Shown here: piece after piece, positions 13,850 through 14,532 of the stretch | Position numbering within the stretch: position 1 is the first letter of the stretch | How the letters are laid out: every line of letters begins with the position of its first letter | Origin: an uncultured Eubacteriales bacterium | Lineage (GTDB): Bacteria; Bacillota; Clostridia; Christensenellales; Aristaeellaceae | Direction of reading: 5' to 3' | Assembly: GCA_900553315.1 (NCBI GenBank) | Contig: USCW01000025.1 | Location: forward strand, 1 to 14,532 | DNA length: 14,532 nt | Program-made: the position numbers and the translations under genes | Notes under the pieces: generated by a model | Told to the model about the DNA's origin: nothing | The model's database searches: none | What the model saw: only the letters and a program-made list of their open reading frames with translations

Positions 13850-14488
13850 ATGCGTAAGGCGATTATTGCCGGTAACTGGAAAATGAACAAGACCCCTGCG
13901 GAAGCGGCGGCGCTTGTGACCGAGCTGAAGCCGCTGGTGGCCGATGCGAATTGCGACGTGGTTGTGTGCGTTCCTGCCGTGGACTTTGCTGCGGTGAAGG
14001 AAGCTGCTGCGGGCAGCAACATCCATCTGGGTGCGCAGAATGTCCATTGGAAGGAGTCCGGCGCGTATACCGGCGAACTGAGCGCGGATATGCTGAAGGC
14101 CTCCGGCGTGGAATACGTCATTATCGGCCACAGCGAGCGCCGTCAGTATTTCGGCGAGACTGACGCGACCGTGAACCAGCGTGTGCTGGCTGCGGTGAAG
14201 GCTGGCCTGAAGGTCATCCTGTGCGTGGGCGAGATGAAGGCCGATCGCGAGGCTGGTTACACCGACGCGCTGGTGGAGTATCAGACGCTGATCGCGTTGA
14301 CCGGCTTGACCAACGAGCAGGTTGAGGATGTCGTGATTGCCTATGAGCCCGTGTGGGCAATCGGCACCGGCCTGACCGCAACGGATGAGCAGGCGAACGA
14401 GACCATCGGCGTGATTCGCAAGGCGGTTGCCCGCAAGTATGGTCAGGCGGTTGCCGATAAGGTGCGCATCCAGTATGCCGCCCGGTGA
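13850..14488 (+). pseudogene. tpiA: Triosephosphate isomerase, 3' end replaced by foreign sequence
   Basis: Encodes the enzyme interconverting dihydroxyacetone phosphate and glyceraldehyde-3-phosphate. Catalytic residues are present: N9 and K11 in GNWKMNK, H94 in IIGHSERR, E166 in AYEPVWAIGTG with the intact phosphate-gripping loop 6. Start ATG 13850 has AAGAGGA 7 nt upstream. The protein matches the family through RIQY (to 14476) and should continue with the phosphate-binding Gly-Gly-Ser and about 40 more residues. Instead it reads AAR and stops at 14488. The lost part includes the eighth beta-alpha unit, so this version would not fold normally. Sequence after about 14477 belongs to another gene. 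I label it broken; a chimeric contig end is the simplest cause, and the gene in the living cell is probably complete. Confidence 0.85.
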
Positions 14489-14532
14489 AGGTGCTGAACC
14501 TGTTTGGCTACACCGGCGGCGCTACGCTGGCC
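14479..14532 (+). CDS. Internal fragment of a class I SAM-dependent methyltransferase (RlmI-like)
   Basis: The last 18 codons, in a frame different from tpiA, read RPVKVLNLFGYTGGATLA. The VLNLFxYTGGATLA block is the S-adenosylmethionine-binding motif I of the COG1092/RlmI-like rRNA methyltransferase group, normally found mid-protein after more than 100 residues. There is no start codon or ribosome site in this frame before it, only tpiA sequence, and the frame runs off the window end. It is thus a gene interior joined to tpiA rather than a gene start. Confidence 0.75.

Noticed and set aside
1..14532. Search for CRISPR arrays, insertion sequences, tRNA genes, toxin-antitoxin or defence genes
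   Set aside because: No regularly spaced repeats, transposase-like frames, terminal inverted repeats or cloverleaf structures were seen; almost all bases belong to housekeeping genes.

Overview
The window reads as chromosome of a GC-rich, spore-forming-lineage Clostridia (Bacillota). The reasons are strong AGGAGG-type ribosome sites, sigma-A promoters, a BofA-type sporulation protein, the Asp23-nusB-folD-xseAB-ispA gene order, and CggR in front of glycolytic genes. The genus cannot be named from this sequence. Nearly every base is coding. No gap between genes exceeds about 165 bases, and I saw no mobile element, CRISPR array, rRNA or tRNA.

Left part (1-1270): the 3' two thirds of aspS, cut by the window edge, followed by a 12-bp intrinsic terminator. 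A good extended -10 sigma-A promoter at 1272-1300 then starts a run of 13 same-strand genes (1332-11020) with gaps of 29 nt or less or overlaps. In order these are asp23, amaP-like, a DUF2273-type small membrane protein, nusB, a divergent TsaD/Kae1 paralog, folD, xseA, xseB, ispA, a divergent-PAP2 (YuiD-like) membrane protein, a two-helix membrane protein resembling DUF6106, a NifS/IscS-like cysteine desulfurase, and thiI. The run brings together an envelope-stress membrane module, transcription antitermination, one-carbon folate metabolism, exonuclease VII, farnesyl diphosphate synthesis, and the sulfur donor/acceptor pair for 4-thiouridine and thiamine.

Right part (11017-14532): a minus-strand bofA-like gene meets thiI tail to tail, with overlapping stop codons. 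Divergent from it is cggR, the central glycolytic gene repressor, with a good promoter and a partial candidate operator. After it come pgk and tpiA, each preceded by a hairpin. gapA, which normally sits between cggR and pgk, is absent. tpiA loses its frame and its last ~40 residues at about 14477, where the sequence switches to an internal piece of a SAM-dependent methyltransferase gene. The last ~55 bases are therefore either a real rearrangement or, more likely, a chimeric contig end.

Most of the window is ordinary housekeeping DNA. The points most worth a second look are the TsaD paralog, the hairpin that hides the bofA ribosome site, the gapA-less cggR operon and the broken tpiA end. I saw no strong sign of a wholly new system.
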